Assembly: GCA_963714255.1 (NCBI GenBank)
Contig: CAVQNU010000032.1
Coordinates: forward strand, 1-64,000
Reading direction: 5' to 3'
Length of the DNA: 64,000 bases
Source of the DNA: Rhodovastum sp963714255
Lineage (GTDB): Bacteria; Pseudomonadota; Alphaproteobacteria; Acetobacterales; Acetobacteraceae
The translations under genes and the position numbers were made by a program. The notes under the pieces were generated by a model, which did not search any database, had not been told where the DNA came from, and saw nothing but the letters and a program-made list of their open reading frames with translations. This document shows positions 44,849-53,535 of this stretch, one piece after another; positions within the stretch are counted from its first letter, which is position 1, and every line of letters begins with the position of its first letter.

Positions 44849-45496
44849 ATGCCCCCGGCAATCCTCGCAGTGCTTATGGCGATATGTCTGTACGTGTCGC
44901 CGGCTTCGGCCCAGACCGCCCCGGCGCCGGGCGCCGGGGCCAACCGGGCCGGATTGTTCACCGAAGACACGCCGCCAGCGGAACCGTGGCTGTCGCACTC
45001 GGCGTTGAAAGCGGTGACCTACAAAGCAGCGACCACGGTTGCCAACATCACCATCCTGTCCGCCGCCGCCGGCGGCGTGGTTGCCGGCACGGCGCTGACG
45101 CTGTTCGGGGCCGCCGCGTCGTTCGCGATTTATGCGATGAACGACTATGCCTGGGAGAGCCATGCGCCGCCGCCGGCACGCCAGGAGACCGGCCAAGCCT
45201 TCGACCTGGGCGACGAGTTCCATAAGACCGGCAAGAAATTCCTTACCTACAAAGCCGAGACCGTTTGGATCAAGGCTGTGAAGCTGGCCGCTCTTTATCT
45301 CTATACCGGCGCGCCGGTGACCACGCTGGCAGCGGTTTCGGGGGCCACGCTGGTCAATGCGGGTCTGTTCTTCACGAATAATATCGCGTGGGACTACTAT
45401 GATTGGCAGGCCACTCCGCCGCCGGCAGCGGTGCCGGTGCCGCCGGTGCCCGTGCCTGATGTTGTCCGGGTCGCGGAGGCCGGGCCCAAACCCTAA
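44849..45496 (+). CDS. exported membrane protein with two DUF2061-like repeats
   Basis: 215 residues. Signal sequence MPPAILAVLMAICLYVSPAS. Two copies of a similar unit follow: LKAVTYKAATTVANITILSA ending YAMNDYAWE, and FLTYKAETVWIKAVKLAALY ending FFTNNIAWDYYDW. The K-x-x-T-Y-x-x...A-W pattern resembles DUF2061 membrane domains. Proline-rich tail (TPPPAAVPVPPVPVPD). ATG 44849 with AAAGG upstream; an earlier ATG at 44768 lacks signal-peptide character. Function unknown. Confidence 0.65.
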   Translation: MPPAILAVLMAICLYVSPASAQTAPAPGAGANRAGLFTEDTPPAEPWLSHSALKAVTYKAATTVANITILSAAAGGVVAGTALTLFGAAASFAIYAMNDYAWESHAPPPARQETGQAFDLGDEFHKTGKKFLTYKAETVWIKAVKLAALYLYTGAPVTTLAAVSGATLVNAGLFFTNNIAWDYYDWQATPPPAAVPVPPVPVPDVVRVAEAGPKP

Positions 45497-45499
45497 GTC

Positions 45500-45576
45500 G
45501 TGGGTTCCAAGGGCCGTTGGCCCTTGGTGGGTCCAGGGCGAAGCCCTGGTGGGGTTCGGGGCAACGCCCCGATAGG
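45500..45576. repeat. intergenic hairpin repeat, copy 10
   Basis: TGGGTTCCAAGGGCC-GTTG-GCCCTT, GGGTCCAGGGCGAAGCCCTGG, then GGGGC-AAC-GCCCC. Begins 3 bases after the upstream stop; between convergent genes. Confidence 0.8.
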
Positions 45577-45599
45577 ACCAGCCAAACCCATCCCGGTGC

Positions 45600-46619
45600 C
45601 TACGGAACAGCCCCCTGCGCCGCCCGGGTGAGAAAATCCCGGTACCCAAACAGCCCGACCTGTCCCCCGGTATGCAGGAACACCACGTTCTGGTCGGGCG
45701 CGAAGGCGCCGCGCCGGATCAGGTCGATCAGCCCGGCCATGCCCTTGCCCGAATACACCGGATCGAGGAACACGCCTTCGGTGCGTGCCAGCAGCGTCAC
45801 CGCTTCGGCCATGCCGTCGGTCGGGATGCCGTAGCCCTCGCCCACGTAATCGCAATTGGCCTCCACCGCGTCGCGCCGGATGCCGCCTTTCAGGCCCAGC
45901 TTTTCGGCAGTCGCCTCGGCAAGCGTGTGGACGGCGGCTTCCTGCCGGTCGCGCGGGTTGCGCACGCCGATGCCGAGCACGCGGATGCCGGCGTTCAGCG
46001 CCGCGAACCCCGCCACCAGCCCGGCCTGGGTGCCGGCGCTGCCGGTGGCGTGCACGATGCGGTCGATGCGCAGCCCGATATCGTTGGCCTGTGCCAGCAC
46101 CTCCAGCGCCACCGCGGCGTAGCCCAGCGCCCCGGTGGCGTTCGACCCGCCGCCCGGGATCAGGTAGGGTTTGGCGCCCTCCGCCGCGAGGCGCGTGCCG
46201 GTTTCCGCCAGCGCTTCCTGCATGTCGGCCCCGCCCGGCCTGTACTCGATGGCCAGGCCCATCAGCCGGTCGAGCAGGACGTTGCCGCTGTCCAGATAGT
46301 CCGGATCATCGGTGGGTACCCGGTGCTCCAACAGCGCCACGCAGCGCAGTCCGAACTTGGCCGCCGCCGCGGCGGTCTGGCGCACGTGGTTGGACTGCAC
46401 CGCCCCCTGCGTCACCAGCGTGTCCGCCCCAAGCGCGCGCGCCTCGCCGAGCAGGAATTCCAGCTTGCGGTTCTTGTTGCCGCCGGTCGCCAGCCCGGTG
46501 CAGTCGTCGCGCTTGATCCATAGCTGCGGCCCGCCGAGGGCGCGGGTCAGGTTTGGCATGAACTCCAACGGCGTCGGCGCGTGGCAGATTTTTACGCGGG
46601 GGAATCGGGCGAGATGCAT
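45600..46619 (-). CDS. dcyD: D-cysteine desulfhydrase / ACC deaminase-family PLP enzyme
   Basis: 339 residues, fold type II. IKRDDCTGLATGGNKNRKLE carries the PLP lysine (NKNRK); VTQGAVQSNHVRQTAAAAAK, GGGSNATGALGYAAVALEV, HATGSAGTQAGLVAG (phosphate loop), and the C-terminal FLDPVYSGKGMAGLIDLIR, FLHTGGQVGLFGY are typical of D-cysteine desulfhydrase. Degrades D-cysteine to pyruvate, sulfide and ammonia. ACC deaminase is the alternative. A much longer upstream extension of the frame is spurious. Confidence 0.88.
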   Translation of the reverse strand: MHLARFPRVKICHAPTPLEFMPNLTRALGGPQLWIKRDDCTGLATGGNKNRKLEFLLGEARALGADTLVTQGAVQSNHVRQTAAAAAKFGLRCVALLEHRVPTDDPDYLDSGNVLLDRLMGLAIEYRPGGADMQEALAETGTRLAAEGAKPYLIPGGGSNATGALGYAAVALEVLAQANDIGLRIDRIVHATGSAGTQAGLVAGFAALNAGIRVLGIGVRNPRDRQEAAVHTLAEATAEKLGLKGGIRRDAVEANCDYVGEGYGIPTDGMAEAVTLLARTEGVFLDPVYSGKGMAGLIDLIRRGAFAPDQNVVFLHTGGQVGLFGYRDFLTRAAQGAVP

Positions 46620-46785
46620 GGGGGCGTGCTTTCCGTGTAACGGCGGCGCGTGCGGACTGTCACCCAGGCGGAGGGGCAGATCAATCCCGCGCGCCGGCGG
46701 TTGGCGGCGGCCGGAGCGGATGCCACTTCCACAACAGCGTGAAGCTGGGCGAACCCCGGCCGCACGCGGGGGAAAGGGATACGGA

Positions 46786-47755
46786 ATGCTGATCCGACGA
46801 CGGCCGGGCTGGACCATCCCGGATTCGCAGGCAACGCCGGAGGCGGTGGTGCTGGCCCGCCGTGGCCTGCTGGGCGGCGTGGGCGCGATCGCCGCAGCGG
46901 CGCCGGCGCGGGCGCAATGGCGGCTGTTCGGCGGCAGCGACGCGCCGGCCGCGCCGCTGAAGCCGCTGGTGGCGCCACGCAACCCGAAATACCAGCCGGG
47001 CCGTGCGCTCACGCCGGAGCAGGACGCCACCACCTATAACAATTTCTATGAGTTCGGCACCTCCAAGTCGGTCGCCTCGGCAGCCCAGGCGTTGCAGACC
47101 GATCCGTGGCGTATCGAGCTCGCCGGCATGATGGCCCGGCCGCGCAGCATCGCGCTGGAGGATTTGCTGAAACTTGTGACGCTGGAGGAGCGCGTCTATC
47201 GCCACCGCTGCGTCGAGGCCTGGGCGATGACGGTGCCCTGGGTCGGTTTTCCGCTGGCCGAGCTGGTGCGGCTGGCCGAGCCCGCGAGCGGGGCGAAATA
47301 CCTGATGTTCACCACCCTGGCCGACCCGAAGACCATGCCCGGCCTGCGCCAGAGCTGGTATCCGTGGCCGTACACCGAGGGCGTCACGCTGGCCGAGGCA
47401 ACCAATGACCTTGCTTTCCTCGCGGTCGGCATGTACGGGAAGATGATCCCCAAGCAGGACGGCGCACCGGTCAGGCTGACGCTGCCCTGGAAGTATGGCT
47501 TCAAATCGGTAAAGTCGATCGTGAGGGTGGAGTTCACCGCAACGCGCCCGGTGAGCTTCTGGGAGCAGCTGCAGGACGGCGAGTACGGCTTTTGGGCAAA
47601 CGTGAACCCGGATGTGCCGCACCCTCGCTGGAGTTCAGGCGCACGAGAGGCTGCTCGGGAGCGACGAGATGGTTCCTACACGCATCTGGAACGGCTACGG
47701 CGAATACGTGGCGTCGCTGTACGACGGTCTGAAGAACGAGCGGCTGTTCGCGTGA
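46786..47755 (+). CDS. msrP: protein-methionine-sulfoxide reductase catalytic subunit MsrP, frameshifted
   Basis: Periplasmic molybdopterin enzyme repairing oxidised methionine. N-terminus LIRRRPGW and Tat signal VLARRGLLGGVGAIAAAAPARA; NNFYEFGTSK, cofactor Cys in YRHRCVEAWAMTVPW (about 142), LPWKYGFKSVKSIV, FWANVNPDVPHPRWS. An extra T at 47634-47635 breaks the frame; removing it gives RWSQAHERLLGSDEMVPTRI, then NGYGEYVASLYDGL, the family C-terminus, with TGA 47753-47755 (322 residues). Uncorrected, the frame fuses with the next gene. The molybdate uptake genes at 26.6-30.3 kb would supply its metal. Confidence 0.88.
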
Positions 47756-48063
47756 TGCTGGCCCGCATCCTGGCCGTGATCTCGGCCATGTTCATGGTGG
47801 CGGCGTTCGCGCTCGCCACCATGCTGCCGCCGGAGATGCCGTTGAGTCAGGCAATCTCCCTGGTCAATCATGGCTGGCTGGTGTCGTTCCAGGATGCGAT
47901 GCTGAAAAGCGTCTCGGCGTGGGTCTGGGCGAATCTGGTGGTGCCGCTGCTGCTGCGGCCGGTCTGGATTCTGCCCATCACGCTGGGGATGATAACGGCC
48001 GGAATCGCCGTTACGCTGTCCACCCGCCGCGGCTCCGCCAACTCGCGCCGCCGCCGGAGCTAG
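47755..48063 (+). CDS. small membrane protein translationally coupled to msrP
   Basis: 102 residues, start ATG overlapping the msrP stop (TGATG). Hydrophobic segments at about 5-24 (ILAVISAMFMVAAFALATML) and 63-92 (VVPLLLRPVWILPITLGMI, TAGIAVTL), basic tail RRGSANSRRRRS. The expected msrP partner is MsrQ, a b-haem protein of about 200 residues with six helices; this protein is too short and lacks an obvious histidine set (one His). It may replace MsrQ or be unrelated. Confidence 0.65.
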   Translation: MLARILAVISAMFMVAAFALATMLPPEMPLSQAISLVNHGWLVSFQDAMLKSVSAWVWANLVVPLLLRPVWILPITLGMITAGIAVTLSTRRGSANSRRRRS

Positions 48064-48106
48064 ACTCACCCGGCGGGGTAACGGGGCGATCCTGAAGGCG
48101 GCCAAC

Positions 48107-48604
48107 ATGCACGACTCCGCATGGCTGAACCGGCGCTATTACGGCGGCGACCTGCCGGCCGGGGCGGAGCGTGCCCTGCACGCGGCGGGCTTGGCCTGGC
48201 ACGACGAGGCGGCGGCGGAAGGCCACATCCTCGATGCCCTGGCGCTGGCGCCGGGGCACCTGGCGGTGCACATCGGCGCCTACAAATTCTATTTCTATCG
48301 CCACCGGCTGGCCGAGGCGCTGCCGCATGCGGAAATATGCCTCGCTGACGCGCTCCGGCGCAGCCAGCTGCCGGCCGACTGGCAGGATCTGCGTCCCGAC
48401 GACCCGGCCTTCTCGCTGCTGGAACCGGCGCCGCGCCTGGTGCTGTTCTCGCTGATCGCGCTCGGCTACGTGCTGGCGCGGCTGGGCCGCGAGGCAGAAA
48501 GCCGGGCCGTGCTGGGCAAGGTTGCGGACCTCGACCCGGAAGACCGGATGTCGGCCCGACGCCTGTTGGCAATTCTCGATGGCGGCGGCGAGGACGAGGA
48601 CTGA
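48107..48604 (+). CDS. hypothetical TPR-like protein
   Basis: 165 residues, helical. Pattern EGHILDALALAPGHLAVHIG, AYKFYFYRHRLAEALPHAEI and LGYVLARLGREAESRAVLGK is TPR-like with three or so units. Acidic C-terminus GGGEDED. No enzyme motifs. Cytoplasmic. Family unknown. Confidence 0.65.
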   Translation: MHDSAWLNRRYYGGDLPAGAERALHAAGLAWHDEAAAEGHILDALALAPGHLAVHIGAYKFYFYRHRLAEALPHAEICLADALRRSQLPADWQDLRPDDPAFSLLEPAPRLVLFSLIALGYVLARLGREAESRAVLGKVADLDPEDRMSARRLLAILDGGGEDED

Positions 48605-48623
48605 CGGGCAGGCGCGGCCCCGG

Positions 48624-48914
48624 TCAATTCGCCGCCTCGTATTCCGCCCGGGTGCCCCAGAGCCCCTTGCGCTCCCAGAACCGGCCGGACAGTCTTTTGT
48701 AGTCGGTCCATCGGTCTTTGCGGGCCGCTTCCATCAAAGCGGCGGTGGCCGGCATGACGCGAAGGTCGTCGAGCCAATCATCCAGCTCCTCGCCGTCATG
48801 GTCGAGATAGCGGCCCTGGATGCGCGCGTCGCACCGGGCTTTCCAGATCGTGTCGCCGATGCCCCAAATCCGGGTGCTGTCGGCCAGAAGAATACCCGCC
48901 GCTTCTGCTGCCAT
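48624..48914 (-). CDS. hypothetical protein
   Basis: 96 residues from ATG 48914 (48920 possible). Trp-rich and charged: RIWGIGDTIWKARCDARIQG, ELDDWLDDLRVMPATAALME, YKRLSGRFWERKGLWGTRAE. No domain recognised. Convergent with the TPR-like gene; repeat copy 11 lies just upstream. Confidence 0.6.
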   Translation of the reverse strand: MAAEAAGILLADSTRIWGIGDTIWKARCDARIQGRYLDHDGEELDDWLDDLRVMPATAALMEAARKDRWTDYKRLSGRFWERKGLWGTRAEYEAAN

Positions 48915-48953
48915 CGTCACGCCCTCTGGTTCTTGGCTCCATTGGAGCGGGAT

Positions 48954-49050
48954 GAAGGAAGAAGCAAGGCCAGGGCTCTGCCCTGGACCCGCCAGAGGCG
49001 GGCCACTGCCCCTTGGCGGGTCCGGGCAGAGCCCTGGCCTTGCTTTCTTA
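48954..49050. repeat. intergenic hairpin repeat, copy 11
   Basis: TGAAGGAAGAAGCAAGGCCAG at the left, near-inverted CTGGCCTTGCTTTCTTACG at the right (one base missing in GGGTCCGGGCAG); interior AGAGGCGGGCCACTGCCCC. Ends near the recQ stop. Confidence 0.85.
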
Positions 49051-49052
49051 CG

Positions 49053-50858
49053 TCACCCCCGCACCACCGCCAGCACCCCCGCCCCGTAGCGGGCCAGCTT
49101 GCTCGCCCCCACGCCCTTGATCTGCCCCAGCTCATCCAGGCTCGCCGGCCGCACCGCGGCGATGTCGCGCAGCACGCTGTCGTGAAAGATCACATAGGGC
49201 GGCACGCCCTGCGCCCGCGCCTCCGCCGCCCGCCAGGCCCGCAGCGCCTCGAACCCCGCATCGTCGCCCGCCGCCGTCGGCTTCGCCCGCGCCACCCGGT
49301 CCGGCGAACCCCGCCTGCGGTCGCGCGGCGGCACCGCCGCTTCCTCGCGCAGGATCACCCGCTCCTCGCCGCGCAGGATCGGCCGCGCCTTGTCGGTCAC
49401 CAGCGACAGGCGGGAGAATTTGCCTTCCTCGGCGTCGACCTCCACGCCCATCACGCCGCTGGCGATCAACTGCCGGATCACCCCGCGCCAGAACCCTTCC
49501 GGCCGGTCGGCGCCGATGCCGAAGGTCGGCAGCCGGTCGTGCTGCCACTGCGCCACCTTGTCGGTGGACCGGCCGAGCAGCACGCTCACCACATGGCCCA
49601 CGCCGAAACGCTGGCCGGTGCGGTACACCGCCGACAGCACCTTCTGCGCCTCGGTGGTGCCGTCGAACACGGACACCGGGGCGGCGCAATTGTCGCAATG
49701 GCCGCAATCATGGCCGAGGTCTTCGCCGAAGCAGGCCAGCAGCGTGCGGGTGCGGCAACCGGCCGTTTCGGTCAGCCCGATCATCGCCTCCAGCCGCGCC
49801 CGCATCACCTGCTTCTGCGCCTCCGGTGCGGCCGACTGGCCGAGCCAGTGGCGCGCCCGGGCGATGTCCTCCCCGCCATACAGCAGCAACGTGTCGGAGG
49901 CGTCGCCGTCGCGCCCGGCACGGCCGATCTGCTGGTAATAGGCTTCCGGACTGTCGGGCATGTCGAGATGCACGACGAAGCGCACATCCGGCCGGTCGAT
50001 GCCCATGCCGAAGGCGATGGTGGCCACCATCACCACCGCCTCGCCGGCGCGAAACCGCGCGAGGGCCGCACGTTTCTGCTCCGGCGGCAGGCCGGCATGA
50101 AAGGCGACGGCCTGCAGCCCCTTCGTTTGCAGCGATGCGGTAACGCGCTCGGTCTTGGCCCGGCTGCCGCAATAGACGATGCCGGCGGAGTCCGGATGGC
50201 GCTGCAGCAGGGCCAGAAGTTGTGCGGTCTCGCCCGCCTTCGGCGCGCAGGCGAGGTGCAGGTTGGGGCGGTGGAAGCTGGCGGCGAACACTTTCGCGTC
50301 CCGCATCGCCAGCGAGGCAAGTATATCGTCGCGCGTGCGCGGGTCGGCGGTGGCGGTGAGCGCCACCCGCGGTACGCCGGGGAAACTCTCGGCCAGCCCG
50401 GCGAGCGCGCGGTATTCGGGGCGGAACTCGTGGCCCCACTGGCTGACGCAATGCGCCTCGTCGATGGCGATCAGGGCGATGTCGAGCCGGGCCAGCCGCT
50501 CCTGCGTGCCCGGGCTGCGCAGCCGCTCGGGCGAGACATACAGAAGGTCAAGCCGGCCGGCATCCAGCTCACGGCCGACCCGGCGCTGCTCGTCCGGCTC
50601 GAGTTCGGAATGCAGCGCCCCGGCCGCCACGCCCAACTGGCGCAGGGCGGCCACCTGGTCGTCCATCAGGGCGATCAGCGGGCTGACGACCACCGCAGTG
50701 CCCGGACGACACAGGGCGGGCACCTGGTAGCACACGCTTTTGCCGCCGCCGGTCGGCATCAGCACCAGCGCGTCGCCGCCGGCGAGCAGGTGGCCGATGG
50801 CCTCCTGCTGCAGGCCGCGAAAGGCCGGAAAGCCGAACACGCGCCGGAGCACGTCCAA
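49053..50858 (-). CDS. recQ: ATP-dependent DNA helicase RecQ
   Basis: About 601 residues. Helicase motifs: FRGLQQEAIGHLL (motif 0), MPTGGGKSVCYQ (I), SPLIALMDDQV, DEAHCVSQWGHEFRPEY (II plus aromatic loop), ALTATAD (III), IVYCGSRAKTE, ATIAFGMGIDRPDVRFVVH (V), QQIGRAGRDG (VI). RQC zinc site with CGHCDNC, and an HRDC domain at the end (FEALRAWRAAEARAQGVPPY, IKGVGASKLARYG). TTG 50858 is the best-placed start; no ATG is near. Unwinds DNA in RecF-pathway repair. Confidence 0.93.
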   Translation of the reverse strand: MDVLRRVFGFPAFRGLQQEAIGHLLAGGDALVLMPTGGGKSVCYQVPALCRPGTAVVVSPLIALMDDQVAALRQLGVAAGALHSELEPDEQRRVGRELDAGRLDLLYVSPERLRSPGTQERLARLDIALIAIDEAHCVSQWGHEFRPEYRALAGLAESFPGVPRVALTATADPRTRDDILASLAMRDAKVFAASFHRPNLHLACAPKAGETAQLLALLQRHPDSAGIVYCGSRAKTERVTASLQTKGLQAVAFHAGLPPEQKRAALARFRAGEAVVMVATIAFGMGIDRPDVRFVVHLDMPDSPEAYYQQIGRAGRDGDASDTLLLYGGEDIARARHWLGQSAAPEAQKQVMRARLEAMIGLTETAGCRTRTLLACFGEDLGHDCGHCDNCAAPVSVFDGTTEAQKVLSAVYRTGQRFGVGHVVSVLLGRSTDKVAQWQHDRLPTFGIGADRPEGFWRGVIRQLIASGVMGVEVDAEEGKFSRLSLVTDKARPILRGEERVILREEAAVPPRDRRRGSPDRVARAKPTAAGDDAGFEALRAWRAAEARAQGVPPYVIFHDSVLRDIAAVRPASLDELGQIKGVGASKLARYGAGVLAVVRG

Positions 50859-50905
50859 CGGCGGCAGCGAGTCCCCCCGGCGCGCACGCCTAGCCCATCC
50901 GGCAC

Positions 50906-51289
50906 TCAGGGAGTGCCGAGGGAGATCGTCACCCGGCGGGCTTCCTGCGAGTCGTAAGCAAATCCCACCGAGCCACGCCCATCGACGCGGACGCGCTGCG
51001 CCGAGACCCCGTCGGCCGTCAGCCCGTCCGCCACCACCTGGGCGCGTGCGCGGGAGATGTCGCGGTTGGCCTGCGGCGAGCCGTCGGGGTCGGCGTAGCC
51101 GATCACGTGGACCTCGGCGGTGGGATGGGCGTTGGCCCAGGTGGCGGCCTGCGCCACCGTCGCCTTGCCGCCATCGTCGAGCGAGGCGGACCATCCCTCG
51201 AAAAACACCGCGTAACGCTGGCCGGAGGGCTCGGGGGCCGCGCAGGCGCCGAGGGCGCACAGCAAAGCCAGGACCGTCAAACGCCGCAT
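50906..51289 (-). CDS. OmpA-domain lipoprotein
   Basis: 127 residues. Lipoprotein signal MRRLTVLALLCALGAC with lipobox LGAC, then a compact OmpA-like domain: RYAVFFEGWSASLDDGGKAT, VHVIGYADPDGSPQANRDIS, RARAQVVADGL, VRVDGRGSVG. Anchors the outer membrane to peptidoglycan. Smaller than Pal and not beside tol genes. Confidence 0.85.
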   Translation of the reverse strand: MRRLTVLALLCALGACAAPEPSGQRYAVFFEGWSASLDDGGKATVAQAATWANAHPTAEVHVIGYADPDGSPQANRDISRARAQVVADGLTADGVSAQRVRVDGRGSVGFAYDSQEARRVTISLGTP

Positions 51290-51355
51290 GAGCGAGTCTC
51301 CCGATGCAATGATGCGCTGGTGTGCCCTTCGCTACGGGGGCGCGTCAATCGTGGG

Positions 51356-51577
51356 GTGAAGGAAGGAAGGAAGGCCAGGGCTCTGCCCTGGACCCGCCAA
51401 GGGGCAGTGGCCCCTTGGAACCCATTACTTTTAGGCATTTGCCTTGAGAGGGGGGTGAGGCGGCGAACCGGTTCACCGCCTCACCCCCCTCTCAAGGCAA
51501 ATGCTTAAGTAGCGGGGTCCAGGGGGCCACTGCCCCCTGGCGGGTCCAGGGCAGAGCCCTGGCCTTCCTTCCTTCAC
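51356..51577. repeat. intergenic repeat, copy 12, full-length with 70-base central palindrome
   Basis: Terminal inverted repeats as in copy 5 (left end has one extra GGAA). The centre is a 35-base-arm palindrome with one mismatch (51435-51469 / 51470-51504; GCATTTGCCTTGAGAGGGGG and its complement). The right end supplies the TGA stop of the EF-G-like gene (GGGTGAAGG on the minus strand). Confidence 0.92.
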
Positions 51578-53535
51578 CCCTCCGCCATCTTCTGCGCCTC
51601 CGCCACCACCTTCCCATGCGCCTCGGCCAGATGATCGAAGTGATGCCGGAAACTGCCCAGTCCCATCGTCTGGCTGCGCAGCTCGATGATGAAATCGTGC
51701 AGTTCCGCCTCCGGCACCAGCGCCTCGACATCGTCCCAGCCGGACCAGGCCGGCCGCTCGGCATAGCCCAGGATCTGGCCGCGCCGCCCGGTCAGCAGGC
51801 GCTGGGCGGTGGCGGTGTAGTGGTTCGGCACCGTCACGGTCACGTGGTGCATCGGCTCCAGCAGCACCGGGTCGGCTTTCGGCATCGCCTCCTGGATGGC
51901 CATGCGCGTCGCCGTGCGGAACGCCATGTCGGAGCTGTCCACGGTGTGGAACCCGCCATCGACCAGGGTGACGGAAATATCCACCACCGGGTAGCCGAAC
52001 GCGCCCTTGCGCGCCGCCTCCTCGGCCGCCTCGCCGACCGCCGGGATGTATTGCCGCGGCACCGCGCCGCCAACGACCTTATCGACGAACAGAAACCCCT
52101 CGCCGCGCTCGCGCGGGGCGATATCCAGCTTCACGTCGGCGAACTGCCCATGCCCGCCGGTCTGCCGCTTCAGCCGCCCGTGCTGGTGCACCGGCCTGCG
52201 GATGGTCTCGCGGAACGGAATGCGCGGGCGGTGCGCGTTCACCTTCACGCCGAAGGCGGTGGCCAGCCGCTCCATCGCCGCCTTCAGGTGCATCTCGCCC
52301 TGGCCGGACAGGATGGTCTCGCCCATGTCCGGGTCCTGGCGCAGCACCAGGCCGGAATCCTCCTCGACCAGCTTTTGCAGCGCGCCCGACAGGCGCACAT
52401 CGTCCTTGTGGTCGGCGGTGGTGATGGCCAGGGCATAGACGGGCTGCGGCGGGGGCGGGAAGGCAAGCTCCGCATCGCCCGCATCGCCCAGCACCGCGCC
52501 AGAGGCCACGCCGTCCAGCCGGCCGAGGGCTACGATGTCGCCGGTCACCGCCTCGCTGATCTTCACCGTCTCGCCGTTGGTGGCGCGCCACATGCCGCCG
52601 ATCCGGCTGCCGTCCAGCGTGGCGCCATCCTTCACCGGGCCGCGCCATACCCGCGCCCATGACAGCTTGCCGCCATGGCCCGCGTTCAGGGTGCGGAACA
52701 CCTGCACCAGCACCCCGCCCTCGGCCGCCACGCCGCGGCGGTCGGCGGTCTGGGCGGCGGTCGGGGCGTCGTGGCGCAGCGCCTTCCACAGCCGGCGGAT
52801 GCCGTGGTCGCGCTCGGCGCAGCCCAGCAGCACCTCGGTGACATGGGCGAGCGATTCCTCGGCGCGCAGCCGCTCGAACACCTCGTCGGGAGTCGGTTTG
52901 ATGTCCTCGATCACTTTCTCCAGCAGCGCGTCGTCGCGGTCGGCCAGCACTTCCACCAGCGCCGCACGCGCTTCGGATTCCTGTTCGATGACGCTGTCGG
53001 GCAACTGGATCAGCTCGGACGGGCCGCCGCGGCGGAAATGATAGGCGCGCTCGCTGACCACATCGACATAGCCGGTGATCGCCTCGCCGTCGCGGATCGG
53101 CACTTCGCGCAGCACCAGCGGGCGCCTGGTCAGCTCCTGCAGGGCGGCGAGCGTGTCGCGCACCCGTCCGGAATAGGTGTCGATGCGGTTGACGAACACC
53201 ATGGCGGGCAGGCCAAGCTCGTCCAGCCGGCGCAGCAGCGGGGCCACCGTGGGCGCGCGCACCGGGTCGGGGTCGCAGACCACCAGGGCGATGTCGGCCA
53301 CCGCCAGCGCGGCCTCGGCCTCGTGCGCCAGTTCCACCGAGCCGGGACAGTCGATCAGCGCCCAGGGCTCGTCGAGATAGGTGCAATGGGCGATGCGGGT
53401 GCCGCCGCGGGGGGAGGCGCCGCGGCGGGCGGGGCCTCCGGCTGCGGCGATCAGGGCGTCGAACAGGGTGGACTTGCCGCTGCCGTAAGGGCCGACGAGG
53501 GCCACGGTGCGGGGACCGGCAAATGTATGTGGCAC
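51574..53535 (-). CDS. elongation factor G-like GTPase (FusA paralogue)
   Basis: 653 residues. GTPase: VALVGPYGSGKSTLFDALIA (G1), LIDCPGSVE (G3), VFVNRIDTYSG (G4, NRID rather than NKxD). Later domains: GEMHLKAAMERL, QTGGHGQFADVKLDIAPRER, PMHHVTVTVP and the domain V end. Shorter than canonical EF-G (about 700) and of the FusA2-like group annotated EF-G-like in many bacteria. GTG 53535 with AGGAGG 6 bases before. Role may be ribosome rescue, recycling or non-translational. An FNR-type box lies about 140 bases upstream. Confidence 0.88.
   Translation of the reverse strand: MPHTFAGPRTVALVGPYGSGKSTLFDALIAAAGGPARRGASPRGGTRIAHCTYLDEPWALIDCPGSVELAHEAEAALAVADIALVVCDPDPVRAPTVAPLLRRLDELGLPAMVFVNRIDTYSGRVRDTLAALQELTRRPLVLREVPIRDGEAITGYVDVVSERAYHFRRGGPSELIQLPDSVIEQESEARAALVEVLADRDDALLEKVIEDIKPTPDEVFERLRAEESLAHVTEVLLGCAERDHGIRRLWKALRHDAPTAAQTADRRGVAAEGGVLVQVFRTLNAGHGGKLSWARVWRGPVKDGATLDGSRIGGMWRATNGETVKISEAVTGDIVALGRLDGVASGAVLGDAGDAELAFPPPPQPVYALAITTADHKDDVRLSGALQKLVEEDSGLVLRQDPDMGETILSGQGEMHLKAAMERLATAFGVKVNAHRPRIPFRETIRRPVHQHGRLKRQTGGHGQFADVKLDIAPRERGEGFLFVDKVVGGAVPRQYIPAVGEAAEEAARKGAFGYPVVDISVTLVDGGFHTVDSSDMAFRTATRMAIQEAMPKADPVLLEPMHHVTVTVPNHYTATAQRLLTGRRGQILGYAERPAWSGWDDVEALVPEAELHDFIIELRSQTMGLGSFRHHFDHLAEAHGKVVAEAQKMAEG

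Noticed and set aside
46312..48063. Single 583-codon fusion of MsrP with a membrane protein
   Set aside because: The fusion exists only because of the extra T at 47634-47635; correction separates the two genes with overlapping stop and start.
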